A stretch of 38,233 nucleotides of DNA from an uncultured Pseudomonadota bacterium (GTDB taxonomy: Bacteria; Myxococcota_A; UBA796; GCA-2862545): contig CAIUDO010000023.1 of NCBI GenBank assembly GCA_903897935.1, forward strand, positions 1 to 38,233, read 5' to 3'. The translations under genes were made by a program, and so were the position numbers. Under the pieces are notes generated by a model. That model had not been told where the DNA came from. It ran no database searches and saw nothing but the letters and a program-made list of their open reading frames with translations. Position 1 is the stretch's first letter. Every line of letters begins with the position of its first letter. Of the stretch, positions 25,779-34,338 are shown piece by piece.

Positions 25779-26515
25779 GCGTGCGTGTGGAGCGCGACGG
25801 CCCCGTCACCGTCGTCGTGATCGACCGCCCCGACCGCCGCAACGCCATCGACCGGGCGACCGCCGACGCGCTCTCGGCCGCGTTCCGTAGCTTCGACAAG
25901 GACGACGACGCGTCCGTGGCGGTGCTGTACGGCGACGGCGGCACGTTCTGCGCGGGGGCGGACCTCAAGGCGATCGCCGCCGGCGCGCCGAACCGGGTAG
26001 CGCCCGACGGCGACGGCCCGCTGGGGCCGACGCGTCTACAGCTTCGAAAGCCCGTCATCGCCGCGATCGAGGGGCACGCCGTCGCGGGGGGGCTCGAGCT
26101 CGCGTGCTGGTGCGACCTTCGGGTGGTCGCCGAAGACGCGGTGCTCGGGGTGTTCTGCCGGCGCGTCGGCGTGCCGTTGATCGACGGAGGGACCGTCCGG
26201 TTGCCTTGGTTGATCGGTGGCTCCCGCGCGACGGACCTGATCCTCACCGGGAGGCCGGTGTCCGCGCAGGAGGCCTTGACGATCGGCCTCGCGAACCGGC
26301 TCGCGCCCAGCGGCGGCGCGCGGGCAGCCGCGGTCGCGCTCGCGCAGGAGCTCGCGGCGATGCCCCAGCGTTGCCTGCGCGCCGACCTCGCGTCGACCCG
26401 GGGCGCCGTCGGCTTGCCGACCGAGGAGGCCCTGGCGCAGGAGCTACGCAACGGGGCCGAGGTGCTCCTCGACGCGTTCGCCGGAGCGCGTGCGTTCGTG
26501 GCCGGGAACCGATGA
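25775..26515 (+). CDS. enoyl-CoA hydratase/isomerase (crotonase) family protein
   Basis: A 246-residue crotonase-fold protein. Typical features are RPDRRNAID near the N-terminus, the oxyanion-hole segment GDGGTFCAGADLKAIAAG, and HAVAGGLELACWCDLRV, with the second oxyanion Gly. In the catalytic segment the protein reads FCRRVGVPLIDGGTVRLPWL; the Glu used by true hydratases at the first position is absent, as in a known crotonase subgroup with an FCRR-GVPLIDGG signature. So it may not be a standard beta-oxidation hydratase. Starts by ATGA overlap with the methyltransferase gene and ends with ATGA overlap to the next gene. Substrate unknown. Confidence 0.9.
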   Translation: MSVRVERDGPVTVVVIDRPDRRNAIDRATADALSAAFRSFDKDDDASVAVLYGDGGTFCAGADLKAIAAGAPNRVAPDGDGPLGPTRLQLRKPVIAAIEGHAVAGGLELACWCDLRVVAEDAVLGVFCRRVGVPLIDGGTVRLPWLIGGSRATDLILTGRPVSAQEALTIGLANRLAPSGGARAAAVALAQELAAMPQRCLRADLASTRGAVGLPTEEALAQELRNGAEVLLDAFAGARAFVAGNR

Positions 26516-27600
26516 CGCGCCGCCTCGTCGTCGCGCTGCTGCTGTCGGCGTTGGGCGCGTCTCCCGCCCGCGGAGGCCCGGCCGCGTTCCAGCCCGAGCC
26601 GGTCGGCGCGCTCGGCGAGGTCACGACGGACCCGGAGGCGCTCGCCCGAGTGGCCGCCGACATCCTCCGCTACTTGGACGCGCACCCCGATGACCGCGCC
26701 GCCACCGCCGTCGCCGCCACCGGGATCGACGCGGAGACGCGGCGGCGCACGCTCGAACGGGTCGTCGCGCTGGTCGCCGCGGGTTCGGGGGCGTCGTTAC
26801 GCGACCCGGCGCTCCTCGATCAGTCGTTCACTGCGGTGCGGTGGTCCCCCGACCACGACGGCGCGGCGGCGCGCGGCGTCCGCCTCGACGGCGACGAGAT
26901 CCGCGTCACCAAGTACCTCGTGTGGGAGCACGAAGGGCGGGCCGCGCCCGAGCCGGGGTTCGACACCGCGCTGTACGGTGTCCCGACCGAGGAGTCCGGG
27001 CTGACCACCGCGGAGGCCGACGCGCGGATCGCCGCCGGGGACGACCTGGTGCGCGCGCGGTACACGCGTAAACAGGTGCTTGATGGTGTGTTCCTCGACG
27101 GCGGGCTCGCGGCGGGGGCGGCGCCACCGCTCGTCTGGCTTCCGCGGGCGAGCGTGCACGAGGCGCTCATGCAAGGCACGGTGCGCGTCGTCGGGGCGGG
27201 CGGCGACGGCCGGTTCTTCAACGTGCACCGACACAACCACATCGCGTGGTCACCGGAGGCGGCCCGCACCCCGGAGCGGCAGGATCGGCTGTGGTACTTC
27301 CGAGAGGTCCCGGGCATCCTCGGGTACGGCTCGGACGACAAGGTGCGGATCGAGCCCGGGGTGACCGTCGCGGGCGACGTCGTTGGGCTCGGACTCGGCG
27401 CGTTGGTGTCGCTCGAGTGGACCGACGCCGCCGGGCCGCACGCGCGCCTCGTGGTGGTGGGCGACACCGGAGGGGCCTTCGAGCCGAACCTGTTCCAGCT
27501 CGACTGGTTGGTCGGGGTGTTCGCCGACCGAGCGTCGTTCGACGCGGCGGCGAAGGCGGTGCCGGACCGCGTACGCGCCCGCTTGATCGTCGCGCCCTGA
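26512..27600 (+). CDS. exported MltA/3D-domain-like protein
   Basis: A 362-residue protein with a signal peptide (TRRLVVALLLSALGASPARG). The C-terminal part has features of the MltA lytic transglycosylase and 3D domains: HEALMQGTVRVVGAGGDGRF, then DRLWYFREVPGILGYGSDDK, and in particular RLVVVGDTGGAFEPNLFQLD, where the Asp in DTGG corresponds to the catalytic Asp of the 3D domain. This suggests cleavage of peptidoglycan glycan strands. Sequence similarity is partial, so the call is moderate. ATG at 26512 overlaps the crotonase stop (ATGA). It converges on the S9 peptidase gene with a 5-nt gap, and no terminator hairpin is obvious between them. Confidence 0.6.
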   Translation: MTRRLVVALLLSALGASPARGGPAAFQPEPVGALGEVTTDPEALARVAADILRYLDAHPDDRAATAVAATGIDAETRRRTLERVVALVAAGSGASLRDPALLDQSFTAVRWSPDHDGAAARGVRLDGDEIRVTKYLVWEHEGRAAPEPGFDTALYGVPTEESGLTTAEADARIAAGDDLVRARYTRKQVLDGVFLDGGLAAGAAPPLVWLPRASVHEALMQGTVRVVGAGGDGRFFNVHRHNHIAWSPEAARTPERQDRLWYFREVPGILGYGSDDKVRIEPGVTVAGDVVGLGLGALVSLEWTDAAGPHARLVVVGDTGGAFEPNLFQLDWLVGVFADRASFDAAAKAVPDRVRARLIVAP

Positions 27601-27605
27601 CGCGA

Positions 27606-29549
27606 TCAGCGCACGTGCGCCCGCACGAAGCCGATCCAGGCGTCGTACCAGGCGCGGATGTTGCGCGGCTTGAGGATCCAGTGGTTCTCGTCGGGGAAGA
27701 GGACGAGCTCGCTCGGCACGCCGCGCTGCTGGAGCGCGTCGAACAGCATGACGGCTTGATCGTGCCCGACCCGCACGTCGCGCTGCCCGTGGAGGATCAT
27801 CGTGGGTGTACGCCACGAGTCGACGCCGGTGTGCGGTGAGTACCGGTCGAGGTCGGGGTGCCAGGCGTGCACGCCGAGCATCTTGCGGAACCACGCCGGC
27901 TCGTCGGTCGTCGCGAACATGACGCGGAAGTCGAACACGCCCGCGTGGCTGATCAGCGCGCGGAACCGGTCGGTGCGGCCGCCCACCCAGTTGACCATGT
28001 ACCCACCGAAGCTGCCCCCCATCATCACGACGCGCTGGCCGTCGACCGCCGGGTGTCGCTCCACGGCGTCGGTGACCGCCATGAGATCGTCGAAGCACGC
28101 CCCGCCCCACGTGTTGCCCCACACCCCGTCGACCCAGCCTTGGCCATACCCGGTGGACCCGCGGGGGTTCGGCAAGCACACCGCGAACCCGGCCGCGACC
28201 GCGGCGGCCACGCACCACCGCCAGTGCCAGCCGTCGCCCCACGCCGAGATGGGCCCGCCGTGCACCCACATCAAGACGGGCGCGCGCGCGTCGGCGGGGG
28301 CGCGCACGAGCAGGCTGTGGGTGTGGCCCCCATCCGCGCCGACGGTGTCGAGGTGCTCGACGACCAGCTCGTGTTCCGGGCCGGAGAACCGATGCATCAG
28401 GCGCGCGCTGCCCGGCTCCGGCCCGACGACGAACGGCTCGGGCGGGTGGGTGACGCGGCTGCGCAGGCCGAACCAGACCCCAGGCGGGCCGGCGACGACC
28501 CGCTCGTGCGACGCGCCCGCCGCGACGACGGTGGTGCGCCCGTCCGCGTCGACCGCGACCACCGGCACCTCCCCGCGGCGCGCCCCGACGACCACGAGGC
28601 CGCCCCACGGCGCTACCGCGACCTCGGTGGGGTGCAGCCACGGATCGTCGAGCACCACCCGACGGGCCGATCCCCCGTCGACGGTCCACAGCTGCATGGT
28701 GCTGGCGCCGCTCCCGGTGCGATCTTCGGCGAGGGCGGCGGCGACGCCGGACGGCGCACCCGCGATCGCGAACGGGCACCACCCGGCGGCCGCCCGCACG
28801 ACCTCGATGGCGCCGGTTGCGAGGTCGAACGTGATGAGGGCGCCGTCGTCGATGCCGTCAGGGCCGCGATCGTAGCGGACCGTGATCAGCCGTTCGCCCG
28901 CCACCGCCCACGGGGCGCCGCGGTGCTCACGATCCGCCGTCGGCGTCAGGTCGCGCCGACCGCCGCCGTCGGCGTCGCGCACGACGAAGTGCGGCGCCGC
29001 CGGACGCCGCCAGTCGTCCCAGAAGCGCACCGGCATCTGCGTGTACCGGAGGATGGAGGGGCCGTTCTTCTCGATGTCCTTCGCGACCGCGGCCTGCCGA
29101 TCGTGCGGCACCCCGAGCAGCACCGGCACGACCGTGACCAAGCGAGCGCCGCTGAACTGGAACGCGGTGACGCCGAGCGGCTCGTCGGTCAGCGGGGTGG
29201 CGTCGCCGCCCGTGGGCGGGAACAACCAGACCTGGGCGACCGCGTCGTCCGACGACGCGCCCGGGTCGACCCGCTTGCTCAAGAACGCGAGCGCGCCGTC
29301 GCGCCGAAACTCGGGGTTCGAGCAGGAGACGTCGCCGCGGGTCAGCGCGGTCACCGGCCCCGCCGCGACCAAGGGCAGCGTAGGTCCTTCCGACGACGTT
29401 GGGGCGACGGGGACCCGGAAGAGCTGCGACACGAACCGGGCGCCGTCGGCGTCGGGCCGCTGAACCTCGACGCACAGCCACGAACCGTCCGGCGACGCCG
29501 CCACGCGCACGCACCGGGGCACCGACACCAGCCCGTCGATCGTCACCAC
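27606..29549 (-). CDS. S9-family (prolyl oligopeptidase-type) peptidase
   Basis: A 647-residue serine peptidase resembling acylaminoacyl peptidases and dipeptidyl aminopeptidases. The N-terminal 380 residues form an irregular beta-propeller with segments such as RVAASPDGSWLCVEV. The C-terminal alpha/beta hydrolase holds HGGPISAWGDGWHWRW, the nucleophile elbow GGSFGGYMVNW, an Asp in HGQRDVRVGHDQAV, and the His in PDENHWI. All three catalytic residues are therefore present. No signal peptide, so cytoplasmic. Start GTG at 29549; an adjacent GTG at 29546 is a little better spaced from a GGGGG. It is 9 nt downstream of the dikinase-like gene, hence co-transcribed. Confidence 0.92.
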   Translation of the reverse strand: MVTIDGLVSVPRCVRVAASPDGSWLCVEVQRPDADGARFVSQLFRVPVAPTSSEGPTLPLVAAGPVTALTRGDVSCSNPEFRRDGALAFLSKRVDPGASSDDAVAQVWLFPPTGGDATPLTDEPLGVTAFQFSGARLVTVVPVLLGVPHDRQAAVAKDIEKNGPSILRYTQMPVRFWDDWRRPAAPHFVVRDADGGGRRDLTPTADREHRGAPWAVAGERLITVRYDRGPDGIDDGALITFDLATGAIEVVRAAAGWCPFAIAGAPSGVAAALAEDRTGSGASTMQLWTVDGGSARRVVLDDPWLHPTEVAVAPWGGLVVVGARRGEVPVVAVDADGRTTVVAAGASHERVVAGPPGVWFGLRSRVTHPPEPFVVGPEPGSARLMHRFSGPEHELVVEHLDTVGADGGHTHSLLVRAPADARAPVLMWVHGGPISAWGDGWHWRWCVAAAVAAGFAVCLPNPRGSTGYGQGWVDGVWGNTWGGACFDDLMAVTDAVERHPAVDGQRVVMMGGSFGGYMVNWVGGRTDRFRALISHAGVFDFRVMFATTDEPAWFRKMLGVHAWHPDLDRYSPHTGVDSWRTPTMILHGQRDVRVGHDQAVMLFDALQQRGVPSELVLFPDENHWILKPRNIRAWYDAWIGFVRAHVR

Positions 29550-29558
29550 GCCCCCGTG

Positions 29559-32237
29559 TCAGGGATGAACCCAGATCGCGCCCCTCGTACCGTCGATCGT
29601 GACCTCTTGCCCGTCGACGAGCAGGCGCGTGGCGCCGTCGACGTTGACGACCGCGGGGACCCGGTACTCCCGAGCGACGACGGCGCCGTGGCTGAGCCGC
29701 GACCCGAGCTCGAGCACCACGCCCGCAGACGCCAAGAACAACGGCGTCCAGCTCGGGTCGGTCGCCCGCGCGACCAGGATCTCGCCCGGCTGGAGCCGCT
29801 GACCGTCGGCCAACGACCGCACCACGCGCACGCGACCGCGCGCACGACCGGGGCTCACCCCGAGGCCCTGCAGCCGAGCGCCCGGGGCCACCACCTCCTC
29901 GATCGCCTCGTCGCCACGCAAGAACACGGGCGGCTCGGGGGCCGCGCAGTCGGCGTCGTACCGCTCACGTCTACGGGCCACCCACGGCGCGGCCTCGGTG
30001 AGCGGCAGGGTCCCGTCGCACAAGCCGCGGACCTCCACCCAGGTGAGGAACGCGACGTCGTCGGCGCGCCCGAGGGCGCCGCGCGCGGTGAGGCTCGCCC
30101 CTACCGACACCAACGCGCGCTTGATCGCGGCCAGCAGGCGATCGAACCAGAAGCGCTGGTTCTCACGAAGCAACAGGTAGGCGCGGGTCAACGCCACGAC
30201 CCGCCGCAGCACGACGCGCCGGAGCGGGTCGGCGGTTCGGCCGAGCTCGGCGAACGCCTCGGTGTAACGGACCTCCTGGGCGGCGGCCCGATCTTCGGGG
30301 GACGGCCCGGTGGCGCGCCGGTGCGCGCGCAGCAGCGGCACCACGGCGGCGGGATCCTCGGCCCAGCGGGGCGCGAAGATCTCCCAGCTCGCGCTCGACC
30401 GGTGCCCGTACGACGACAAGAACTCCTGGAGCGCCGCCGCGAACGCCGCAGGCAGCGCGTCGCCGCGCTCCAAGGCGTCGAGCGCAGCGTCGTCGCATCG
30501 GCGCGCCAGCGACCACAACGCGTGGTTGATCTCGAGCGTGAGGTTGCCAGGCGGGCAGGTGCCGAGCCCCTCCAGCAACCCGACCGCGCGGTCCGGGGCC
30601 CAGGTGGCGAGCAGACCCTCCAGGATCTGGTACCACATGTTCGCGAACAGAAGGCTGGTGACATGCACGCCCACGTAATCGCGGACCAGCTCGATCCCAG
30701 CCTCTACCTTACGCAATCCGTCTTTCTCGCCGCTCGCGGGCCGGTCGAGGTCGACGAGCGCGCGCTGCAACCGAACCAGGTACTCGTCCCACCGCAGGTG
30801 GTTGGTGAACGGGTTCCAACGGAATCGGCGCCATCGGCGCTCCTCGAAGGTCGTCCGGAAGATCGCCGCGTATACGTGCACGCCGGGCCGCTGGGCGAAC
30901 GCGCGCTGGAGCGCCTCCACCTCCTCGGGCGGGAGCAGGTCGATCAAGAACCCGGGCGGCGGCGCGCCCGGCGCCTTGAACGCGAGGTAGCGGAACACCG
31001 TCGCGTTGACGTACGGCCGCGAGCGGACCAGCCGGAGCGCAGGACCACCGCCCAGGTAACGTGCTTGAACCTCCGGATAGGCGATGAACCACTCGAGGAT
31101 CGGGTGCACGATCGACCAGCCGAGCGGCGTCGCGGGCCGCTGCCAGCGCTCACCGATGAACCGCCGCGTCCACAACACGTCGGTGCGTGGGCGCGGCGCC
31201 GCCGGCGACGTGATGGGGCGCGCCTGCAGCACGTGCAGCGCACCGCCGTCGTCGACCGCCCACTCGACGTCCTGGGGCGCCCCGAGCCGCGCCTCGACGT
31301 CGAGCCCGAGGCGGCACAGCCGGAACAACGCGTCCCGGTCCAACGTCGCGGCGCCGCGCCGCACGGCAGGCACCGCGACCTCGGAGAGCGCGCCGTCCGA
31401 CCCCACCTCGAGCATCCGCTCGATGTCGGGCAGGTCTTGTTGCACGACCGCGAGCCGCACCACGCGCTCTCCGAGGGCGCGCCGGACGGCCGACCACGGA
31501 CCCTCGGGCGCTCCGCCCGCGCGACCGCGTAGCCGCTCGAGGGCCTTGGGCGCGCGGCGCGGGCGGCGCACCAAGTACCAGTGGGGCGTCACCGCGCCCG
31601 ACACCAGCGACTCCCCAAGGCCCCACGTGGCCTCCACCACCATCTCGCGCCACGACCCGGACAGCGGGTTCACGGTGAACATCACGCCGGCCGCGCGCGG
31701 CCGAACCATCCGCTGCACCAGCACGGCCATGCCGCCCGGCACGGGCCCGGCGCCCACCAGGGCGGACCCGGGCGCTCCCGACGAGACCGGCCCCGCCCGA
31801 TACGCCGTCGCCGCCGCCCCGTAGAGGCTCGCCCAGCACCGCACGATCGCGGCTGGGACGTCGTCGGGGGCCACCTGCAGCTCCGTGAGGTGTTGGCCCG
31901 CGAACGACCGCTGGCGACCGTCCTCCTCGACGCCGCTCGACCGCACCGCGAGCCCGCCGCCACCCGAGCCGAGCAGCGCCCGCGCGGCGGCCCGGACCCG
32001 CTCCGCGAGGTCGCCCTGCAAAGACAGCGCCATGACGTTGTCGTGCAACCGTCGCTCGTTGGACCCACCCGCCGCCGCCGCCGCGACCGCGTCCGCGTAC
32101 AAGCCCGCCGCTTCGAGCGCGCGCACGAACACCGACGCCGGGACCACGAAGGCGGCTGGAACCGGCACGCCCCGCTCGGCGAGGCGCGCGAGGTGCCACG
32201 CCTTCCCGCCGACGATCGCGCGATCGCCAGCGGTCAC
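29559..32237 (-). CDS. PEP synthase/rifampicin phosphotransferase-like dikinase
   Basis: An 892-residue enzyme of the PEP-utilising dikinase superfamily. The N-terminal ATP-binding domain has IVGGKAWHLARLAERGVPVP, then LAVRSSGVEEDGRQRSFAGQ, MFTVNPLSG and DVEWAVDDGGALHVLQARPI. The C-terminal swivelling phosphohistidine domain has LGSRLSHGAVVAREYRVPAV, with the catalytic His in SHG. The large middle part is unlike the PEP-binding barrel of PpsA and recalls the acceptor domain of rifampicin phosphotransferase, so phosphoryl transfer to a small molecule is plausible. The GTG at 32237 lacks a ribosome binding site, whereas an in-frame CTG at 32267 follows AGGAGAG at ideal spacing and would add ten residues, so the true start may be that non-standard codon. 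Confidence 0.85.
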   Translation of the reverse strand: MTAGDRAIVGGKAWHLARLAERGVPVPAAFVVPASVFVRALEAAGLYADAVAAAAAGGSNERRLHDNVMALSLQGDLAERVRAAARALLGSGGGGLAVRSSGVEEDGRQRSFAGQHLTELQVAPDDVPAAIVRCWASLYGAAATAYRAGPVSSGAPGSALVGAGPVPGGMAVLVQRMVRPRAAGVMFTVNPLSGSWREMVVEATWGLGESLVSGAVTPHWYLVRRPRRAPKALERLRGRAGGAPEGPWSAVRRALGERVVRLAVVQQDLPDIERMLEVGSDGALSEVAVPAVRRGAATLDRDALFRLCRLGLDVEARLGAPQDVEWAVDDGGALHVLQARPITSPAAPRPRTDVLWTRRFIGERWQRPATPLGWSIVHPILEWFIAYPEVQARYLGGGPALRLVRSRPYVNATVFRYLAFKAPGAPPPGFLIDLLPPEEVEALQRAFAQRPGVHVYAAIFRTTFEERRWRRFRWNPFTNHLRWDEYLVRLQRALVDLDRPASGEKDGLRKVEAGIELVRDYVGVHVTSLLFANMWYQILEGLLATWAPDRAVGLLEGLGTCPPGNLTLEINHALWSLARRCDDAALDALERGDALPAAFAAALQEFLSSYGHRSSASWEIFAPRWAEDPAAVVPLLRAHRRATGPSPEDRAAAQEVRYTEAFAELGRTADPLRRVVLRRVVALTRAYLLLRENQRFWFDRLLAAIKRALVSVGASLTARGALGRADDVAFLTWVEVRGLCDGTLPLTEAAPWVARRRERYDADCAAPEPPVFLRGDEAIEEVVAPGARLQGLGVSPGRARGRVRVVRSLADGQRLQPGEILVARATDPSWTPLFLASAGVVLELGSRLSHGAVVAREYRVPAVVNVDGATRLLVDGQEVTIDGTRGAIWVHP

Positions 32238-32267
32238 CTCATTCAGCGCAAGAAGGTCGCGTTCCAG

Positions 32268-32634
32268 GCGTCTCTCCTAAACAACGAGCCGACCATCGCC
32301 GGAGATGCGGCGCGGCGCCGCCCGCCGGGGTTGACAGCGGCGCCGCCAGAAGTAACAAAAGCCGCAGGAACGGGTTGTCGCTTCGCGCCCGCTCCCGAGA
32401 AGGCGGTCTGCGACCGCCGCGTGCGCCGGCCAACCTCGGCGCGACGGACCGTGTGCATCGGCGCCCCGGCGCCGTGCGACGACGTGGCAGTGCTCCACCC
32501 CGAAGCACCTTTCCGACGCTCGACGCGCAGCGTGCGCGCCCACTCCACAACGGTGGCACCCGCCCTCCCTCCGGAGGATCTACGTTGACCCTAGCATGTC
32601 CCTCCCGTCGCCCGGCCACGGCCGCCAGGGCACG
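32268..32634. other. divergent intergenic region, dikinase and XPB genes
   Basis: About 367 nt with no convincing gene. It contains the promoter listed at 32331-32358. A CTCCGGAG palindrome lies near 32570 but has no clear role. Short open frames on both strands lack ribosome binding sites and recognisable domains. An upstream in-frame ATG for XPB exists at 32596, without a well-placed ribosome binding site. Confidence 0.5.
32331..32358 (+). promoter_or_regulatory. candidate sigma-70 promoter upstream of the XPB helicase
   Basis: A consensus TTGACA (32331-32336), a 16-nt spacer and TAACAA (32353-32358) face the XPB gene. The local AT-rich patch AAGTAACAAAAG stands out in GC-rich DNA. The distance to the ATG at 32635 is about 275 nt, so the leader would be long. 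Confidence 0.45.
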
Positions 32635-34305
32635 ATGAACCCGTCGAACCCCTTGATCGTTCAGGGCGACGGAAAGGTCCTGCTGGAGGCTCGGCATCCA
32701 GCGTTCGACGAGACGCGCGACTTCTTGGCCCGGTTCGCTGAGCTCGAGAGCAGCCCGGAGCTGCTCCACACTTATCGAATCACGCCGTTGTCGCTGTGGA
32801 ACGCCGCGTCTGCCGGAATGACGCGCGAAGACATCATCGACACCCTGCGCGCGCGCTCGAAGTTCGACATCCCGGCCGAGGTGAGCCGCCGGATCGACGA
32901 CACGCTCACCCGGTACGGCCTCGTCCGGTTGTTGCGCCACGGCGAGGACCCGTCGGTGCTTCGCGTCGAATTCGAGACCGCCTACGTCGAGCGGCTGGTC
33001 ACGAAGACGCCCACCGGCGGGGAGATGCTCGTCCGCGACGGCAAGCGCGGGTGGGCGATCCCAGCGGGCATGCGCGGCATCTTCAAGCAGCGCATGTTGC
33101 TCGACAACTGGCCGGTGGCCGACCTCGCCGGGTTCTTGCCCGGCGACCCGTTGCCGGTGACCCTCCGCCCGACCACGCTCGGCGGGCGCCCGTTCGCGCC
33201 GCGCGTCTACCAGCACGAGGCGGTCAAGCGCTGGCACCTCGGCGGCAACGCGTCCGGGGGGCACGGCGTGGTGGTCCTCCCGTGCGGCGCCGGCAAGACG
33301 ATCGTGGCGCTGCTCGCGATGAGCGTCGTGCAGCAGCACACGCTGATCCTATGCAACAACCAGTCGGCCGTGAACCAGTGGGTCCGGGAGATTCTCGACA
33401 AGACGTCGCTCACCGAGCGCGAGGTCGGCGTCTACACGGGCGAAGAGAAGCGCATCGCGCCCGTCACCGTCGCGACGTACCAGGTGCTCACCTACCGCCG
33501 CAGCAAGACGGCGGACTACGAGCACATCCACCTGTTCCGCGACCGCAACTGGGGCATGCTCGTCTACGACGAGGTGCACCTGCTGCCGGCGCCCGTGTTC
33601 GGCGCCACCGCCGAGCTCCAAGGCTGCCGCCGGCTCGGCCTCACGGCCACCCTGGTGCGCGAAGACGGCCGCGAAGGCGATGTCTTCTCGCTCGTCGGGC
33701 CCAAGCGCTTCGACCTCCCGTGGCAGGTCCTGGAGAAGCAAGGGTTCGTCGCCGAGGCGCTGTGCAGCGAGGTCCGGGTGCCGTTCGACCCACGCCTACG
33801 AGCCCGGTACGAAGCGTCGGAAGAAGCAGAGAAGTTCCGGCTCGCGTCCGAGAACCCGCGTAAGGTTCAGGTGGTCCGCGACCTCGTCGCCCGCCACGAC
33901 GGCGACAACATCCTGATCATCGGCACCTACCTGTCGCAGCTCGAGCACATCGCGCGCGACCTGCAGGCCCCGCTGATCACGGGGTCCACGCCGCAGCGCA
34001 CCCGCGATGAGCTGTTCCAGAAGTTCCGCACCGGCGCGATACGCCGGCTCGTGGTCAGCAAGGTCGCGAATTTCGCGATCGACCTGCCCGACGCCAACGT
34101 CGCGATCCAGGTGTCGGGCTCGTTCGGATCCCGCCAAGAAGAAGCACAACGCCTCGGCCGCATCTTGCGCCCGAAGAACCGTCAGGCCCACTTCTACAGC
34201 GTCACCACCGCCGACTCGAAGGAGCAGGAGTTCGCCATGAAGCGCCAACTCTTCCTCACCGAGCAGGGGTACCGCTACTCGATCGAAGAGCGCGCGGCGA
34301 AGTAG
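32635..34305 (+). CDS. bacterial XPB-type DNA repair helicase
   Basis: A 556-residue superfamily 2 helicase. The ATG at 32635 has AGGG 4 nt upstream and is preferred to an ATG at 32596. It contains VYQHEAVKRWH, Walker A LPCGAGKT (about 215-222), DEVH (about 312-315), motif III GLTATL, directly followed by RED (about 342-344), the XPB-specific residue triad, and motif VI QRLGRILRPK. The N-terminal 180 residues correspond to the damage-recognition region. Bacterial XPB homologues are 3'-5' helicases in DNA repair. The following gene encodes a protein with the XPB N-terminal helicase-associated domain, the same gene pair as ercc3 and its neighbour in actinobacteria. Confidence 0.93.
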   Translation: MNPSNPLIVQGDGKVLLEARHPAFDETRDFLARFAELESSPELLHTYRITPLSLWNAASAGMTREDIIDTLRARSKFDIPAEVSRRIDDTLTRYGLVRLLRHGEDPSVLRVEFETAYVERLVTKTPTGGEMLVRDGKRGWAIPAGMRGIFKQRMLLDNWPVADLAGFLPGDPLPVTLRPTTLGGRPFAPRVYQHEAVKRWHLGGNASGGHGVVVLPCGAGKTIVALLAMSVVQQHTLILCNNQSAVNQWVREILDKTSLTEREVGVYTGEEKRIAPVTVATYQVLTYRRSKTADYEHIHLFRDRNWGMLVYDEVHLLPAPVFGATAELQGCRRLGLTATLVREDGREGDVFSLVGPKRFDLPWQVLEKQGFVAEALCSEVRVPFDPRLRARYEASEEAEKFRLASENPRKVQVVRDLVARHDGDNILIIGTYLSQLEHIARDLQAPLITGSTPQRTRDELFQKFRTGAIRRLVVSKVANFAIDLPDANVAIQVSGSFGSRQEEAQRLGRILRPKNRQAHFYSVTTADSKEQEFAMKRQLFLTEQGYRYSIEERAAK

Positions 34306-34338
34306 CCGCCGCTCCACTACCGCCCGGAGTCCTCGCCT

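Noticed and set aside
27858-31532. Plus-strand open frame of about 1220 codons antisense to the S9 peptidase and dikinase genes
   Set aside because: It lies antisense to two genes with complete catalytic motifs; its translation is Arg/Ala/His-rich without domains, a typical GC-rich shadow frame.
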